Assembly: GCA_038244055.1 (NCBI GenBank)
Contig: JBBRTW010000364.1
Coordinates: forward strand, 1 to 7,639
Length of the DNA stretch: 7,639 nucleotides
From: DASPKW01 sp038244055
GTDB taxonomy: Bacteria; Planctomycetota; Phycisphaerae; Tepidisphaerales; Tepidisphaeraceae
Direction of reading: 5' to 3'
In this document: positions 6,292 through 7,639 of the stretch, in pieces
Numbering within the stretch: position 1 is the first letter of the stretch
Layout: each line of letters begins with the position of its first letter
Program-made: the position numbers and the translations under genes
Notes under the pieces: model-generated
Told to the model about the DNA's origin: nothing
Databases searched by the model: none
The model's input: the letters and a program-made list of their open reading frames with translations, nothing else

Positions 6292-6297
6292 ATCATA
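6292..6297 (-). promoter_or_regulatory. Possible -10 box (TATGAT) of the lipoprotein gene
   Basis: On the minus strand TATGAT lies eight bases before the ATG at 6283. Transcription would then start at or very near the start codon. No good -35 hexamer is seen at 16-18 bp, so this is a weak call. Confidence 0.3.
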
Positions 6298-6334
6298 AAC
6301 ACAAACGGGCGATGAATCGAATGGTCGATCGTAG

Positions 6335-6353
6335 CACGGGCATCTTGCCCGTG
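6335..6353. repeat. Palindrome CACGGGCA-TCT-TGCCCGTG
   Basis: Two 8-bp arms pair perfectly around a 3-base loop. The minus-strand version (ACGGGCAAGATGCCCGT) is one I recall as a very common dispersed intergenic palindrome in Planctomycetota and Verrucomicrobiota, where spurious translations of it give 'HGQDARAT'. Here it lies between divergent genes, so a role as a terminator is not obvious. Confidence 0.75.
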
Positions 6354-6365
6354 TTGGGTGCGGCT

Positions 6366-6428
6366 GAACGGGAATTGGTTCCGCTTGAACAAGTATTGGT
6401 TCCGCTCGAACAGGAATGGGTTCTGTGG
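6366..6428. repeat. Three tandem 21-bp units
   Basis: Units at 6366-6386, 6387-6407 and 6408-6428 each begin with GAAC and contain a (T/G)GGTTC(C/T)G core. The third is the most divergent. The period is a multiple of three, so other frames show 7-residue repeats, but none of those frames looks like a gene. The array sits between the palindrome at 6335 and the spaced inverted repeat at 6451. Confidence 0.8.
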
Positions 6429-6450
6429 TGGCGGGTTCAACGCCCCCGAT

Positions 6451-6491
6451 ACGGGCAGAGCCTGTCTTGAGTGAAGCGAAAGAATGCCCGT
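6451..6491. repeat. Spaced inverted repeat ACGGGCA ... TGCCCGT upstream of the GH16-type gene
   Basis: ACGGGCA at 6451-6457 and TGCCCGT at 6485-6491 are perfect complements separated by 27 bases. They repeat the arm sequence of the palindrome at 6335-6353, so the stretch 6335-6491 looks like a compound repeat. It ends 13 bases before the proposed -35 box of the downstream gene. Confidence 0.6.
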
Positions 6492-6504
6492 GCGACGAAA
6501 ATGC

Positions 6505-6532
6505 ATGACGAATTGCGGCGTCGAGGTATAAT
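6505..6532 (+). promoter_or_regulatory. Sigma-70-like promoter of the GH16-type gene
   Basis: A perfect TATAAT at 6527-6532 is preceded by ATGACG at 6505-6510 (TGAC shared with TTGACA) with a 16-base spacer. Transcription would start near 6539, giving a short leader before the ribosome site at 6541 and the GTG at 6552. Confidence 0.6.
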
Positions 6533-6540
6533 TCGTTGCC

Positions 6541-6551
6541 GGAGGAACCCC
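6541..6551 (+). promoter_or_regulatory. Ribosome binding site that fixes the GTG start of the GH16-type gene
   Basis: GGAGG at 6541-6545 stands six bases before the GTG at 6552. This favours GTG over the in-frame ATG codons at 6471 and 6501, which lie upstream of the promoter's expected transcription start. Confidence 0.75.
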
Positions 6552-7499
6552 GTGAATCACCAGTACACACTTGAATCGCTTGAATCCCGTCGCCTGCTCA
6601 GCGCCGTGATCACGCCCCTGCTTACCGATGGTTTTGACGGCTCGAGCGTCAATTTCAGCAACTGGCATATCCCGGCCTACGATCCCAACGGCAGCACCTA
6701 TCTCGGGCGGACGCAGCTTCGGGTCTCGCAGAACTCGGCCGCGCCGAAGGTGAGCGGCGGGGCGGTGCATCTGACGCTCGATTCGTACAACCCGACTTCG
6801 CTGGCCGGGAATCCTTCGTTCTACGGGACGGAGCTGATCAGCAACCAGACGTACAGCGTGGGCACGGGTCTGGATATCGTCGTGCGCGCCAAGTTCAACG
6901 GCCCGATCCCCGGCGGAATTGTCGGCGGGATATTCACATACGCGCTCAAGCCGGGCGGGGTGAATCACGATGAGATCGATACCGAGCTATTGAGCAACGC
7001 CCTGCGCAATGTGCAATCCAATGTCTACGCCAACGAGCCGCTGGGCGCGGGGACGCCGCTCTTTTCAACACTGGCGCGCGGCAATGATGAAACGCTTTAT
7101 CACACATACGAAATGACCTGCACGCCGGGTGAGGTGGATTGGTATGTGGATGGGCGGCTGGTGCGGACGGATAAGTCGCGTGTGCCGGCCGGGCCGATGG
7201 CGGTTTATCTCAATATCTGGGCGCCGGATCAGGGGTGGGCCAATGCGTATAATTCCGCGATCGGCCCGACCGCCAAGGCGCGGCACAATCAGCAGTTCGG
7301 CATGGATATCGACAGTGTGGCGATTCGGTCGGTGCGTGTGCGGCGCGGGTCGGCCGCGAGCGCGGTGCAGTCAGCGGCGGCGATGAATACGGTCGTGCCG
7401 GCGATGGCGATCGTTCCGGGCGGTGCATTGCCGAGTGTGGATGCGTTTGGCGCGATCGATGGCGCTGAGGGTACCTGGGACGTTTTGATCTATGGATAA
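6552..7499 (+). CDS. GH16-type (laminarinase-like) glycoside hydrolase with planctomycete N-terminal motif
   Basis: The predicted protein has 315 residues from the GTG start. Residues 7-18 read LESLESRRLLSA, the N-terminal motif seen on many planctomycete surface or exported proteins; no classical signal peptide precedes it. From about 24 to 260 the sequence follows the GH16 beta-sandwich pattern: LTDGFDGSSVNFSNW, GGAVHLTL and GTELIS, then the catalytic segment HDEIDTELL at 139-147. There Glu141 would be the nucleophile, Asp143 the helper and Glu145 the acid/base (ExDxE). GEVDWYVDGRLVRT and the NIWAPDQGW segment follow as expected. GH16 enzymes cleave beta-1,3 or beta-1,4 glucans and galactans; the substrate cannot be fixed here. 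The last 60 residues are Ala/Val-rich and unassigned, with no dockerin. The gene has its own promoter and a clear ribosome site. Confidence 0.85.
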   Translation: MNHQYTLESLESRRLLSAVITPLLTDGFDGSSVNFSNWHIPAYDPNGSTYLGRTQLRVSQNSAAPKVSGGAVHLTLDSYNPTSLAGNPSFYGTELISNQTYSVGTGLDIVVRAKFNGPIPGGIVGGIFTYALKPGGVNHDEIDTELLSNALRNVQSNVYANEPLGAGTPLFSTLARGNDETLYHTYEMTCTPGEVDWYVDGRLVRTDKSRVPAGPMAVYLNIWAPDQGWANAYNSAIGPTAKARHNQQFGMDIDSVAIRSVRVRRGSAASAVQSAAAMNTVVPAMAIVPGGALPSVDAFGAIDGAEGTWDVLIYG

Positions 7500-7558
7500 T
7501 CGCGCCGGCAACCACTCAGTGCAAGGAAATTGACCCTGGACATTGACAACTACGACCC

Positions 7559-7639
7559 ATGATCCACCCCGCGCGCCTCGCCCGCCTCGTCGATGCCGAC
7601 CCTCTCCCCCACCAGAAATACGTCCTCTACTGGATGCAG
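7559..7639 (+). CDS. phr: Class II deoxyribodipyrimidine photolyase, N-terminal fragment
   Basis: The last 27 codons of the window are open from ATG at 7559 and read MIHPARLARLVDADPLPHQK followed by YVLYWMQ. The '.yVLYWMQ' segment near the N terminus is the start I recall for class II DNA photolyases, which repair UV-induced cyclobutane pyrimidine dimers using light and FAD. In that family it is followed by '..qR...N.AL..A', which lies beyond the edge. No Shine-Dalgarno sequence is visible before the ATG, and the 59-bp gap after the GH16-type gene shows no convincing promoter or terminator. The identification rests on a short piece and would change if the next residues do not continue the pattern. 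Confidence 0.65.
   Translation, partial: MIHPARLARLVDADPLPHQKYVLYWMQ

Noticed and set aside
6471..6551. N-terminal extension of the GH16-type protein from the ATG at 6471
   Set aside because: It lies upstream of the TATAAT promoter and the GGAGG site; the typical LESLESRRLLSA motif sits normally just after the GTG at 6552.
6280..6570. Minus-strand peptide with repeated AEPIPV(R/Q) units
   Set aside because: The repeat is the 21-bp DNA array read in another frame; there is no ribosome site or homology, and it crosses the GH16 promoter.
5937..6968. Open frame of 343 codons on the minus strand crossing the lipoprotein gene and the GH16-type gene
   Set aside because: It spans two better-supported genes on both strands, passes through the tandem repeat (giving a 7-residue repeat) and contains the HGQDARAT-type peptide that comes from the intergenic palindrome.
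7500..7558. TTGACC/TTGACA sequences before the photolyase gene as a promoter
   Set aside because: No -10 box at 16-18 bp follows either hexamer before the ATG.

Overview
The window looks like a chromosomal stretch of a high-GC member of the Planctomycetota, possibly Phycisphaerae-like. Three things point there. The GH16-type protein carries the N-terminal motif LESLESRRLLSA, typical of planctomycete surface and secreted proteins. The left edge holds the tail of an ISAzo13-type ('Rhodopirellula-type') transposase. The intergenic spaces carry palindromes around ACGGGCA/TGCCCGT and CATGCTTA, of kinds I associate with these genomes from memory. It is an ordinary metabolic region with heavy repeat traffic and several damaged genes. 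I see no defence island, CRISPR array, tRNA or rRNA.

Left part (1-3290, mostly minus strand). The last 34 codons of a transposase (+) run into the 3' end of a minus-strand Gfo/Idh/MocA-type oxidoreductase. That gene stops early, without the C-terminal part usual for the family, so the insertion sequence probably cut it. Upstream of it lie an uncharacterised 314-residue protein and argC (arginine biosynthesis). ArgC and the unknown gene are only 40 bp apart and may share a transcript. Four tandem 7-bp units sit just before argC.

Middle part (3291-5360). A ClC-type chloride/proton antiporter on the minus strand has all the key transport residues. Its C-terminal TrkA-C-like domain is cut by an in-frame TAA, and the rest of the domain remains readable in the same frame for 42 codons. 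Upstream of the ClC gene is a 193-bp repeat built from four copies of one 15-bp motif in alternating orientation, forming two hairpin units of identical geometry.

Right part (5345-7639). Directly beside the repeat lies the C-terminal remnant of a GH26-like glycoside hydrolase (+). It overlaps the 3' end of a small WDP/YDxY protein gene (minus), which follows a small lipoprotein gene with 32 bp between them. A repeat-rich spacer (6284-6551) holds a palindrome, a 3 x 21-bp tandem repeat and a spaced inverted repeat, then a good sigma-70-like promoter for the GH16-type protein (+). The window ends with the first 27 codons of a class II DNA photolyase (+).

The genes do not form one pathway. The common thread is polysaccharide or sugar handling (oxidoreductase, GH26 remnant, GH16) among housekeeping genes (argC, clc, phr), with repeats and an insertion sequence eroding gene ends. 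The signals most worth checking are the four-copy hairpin repeat, the TAA inside the ClC regulatory domain and the insertion-truncated oxidoreductase.
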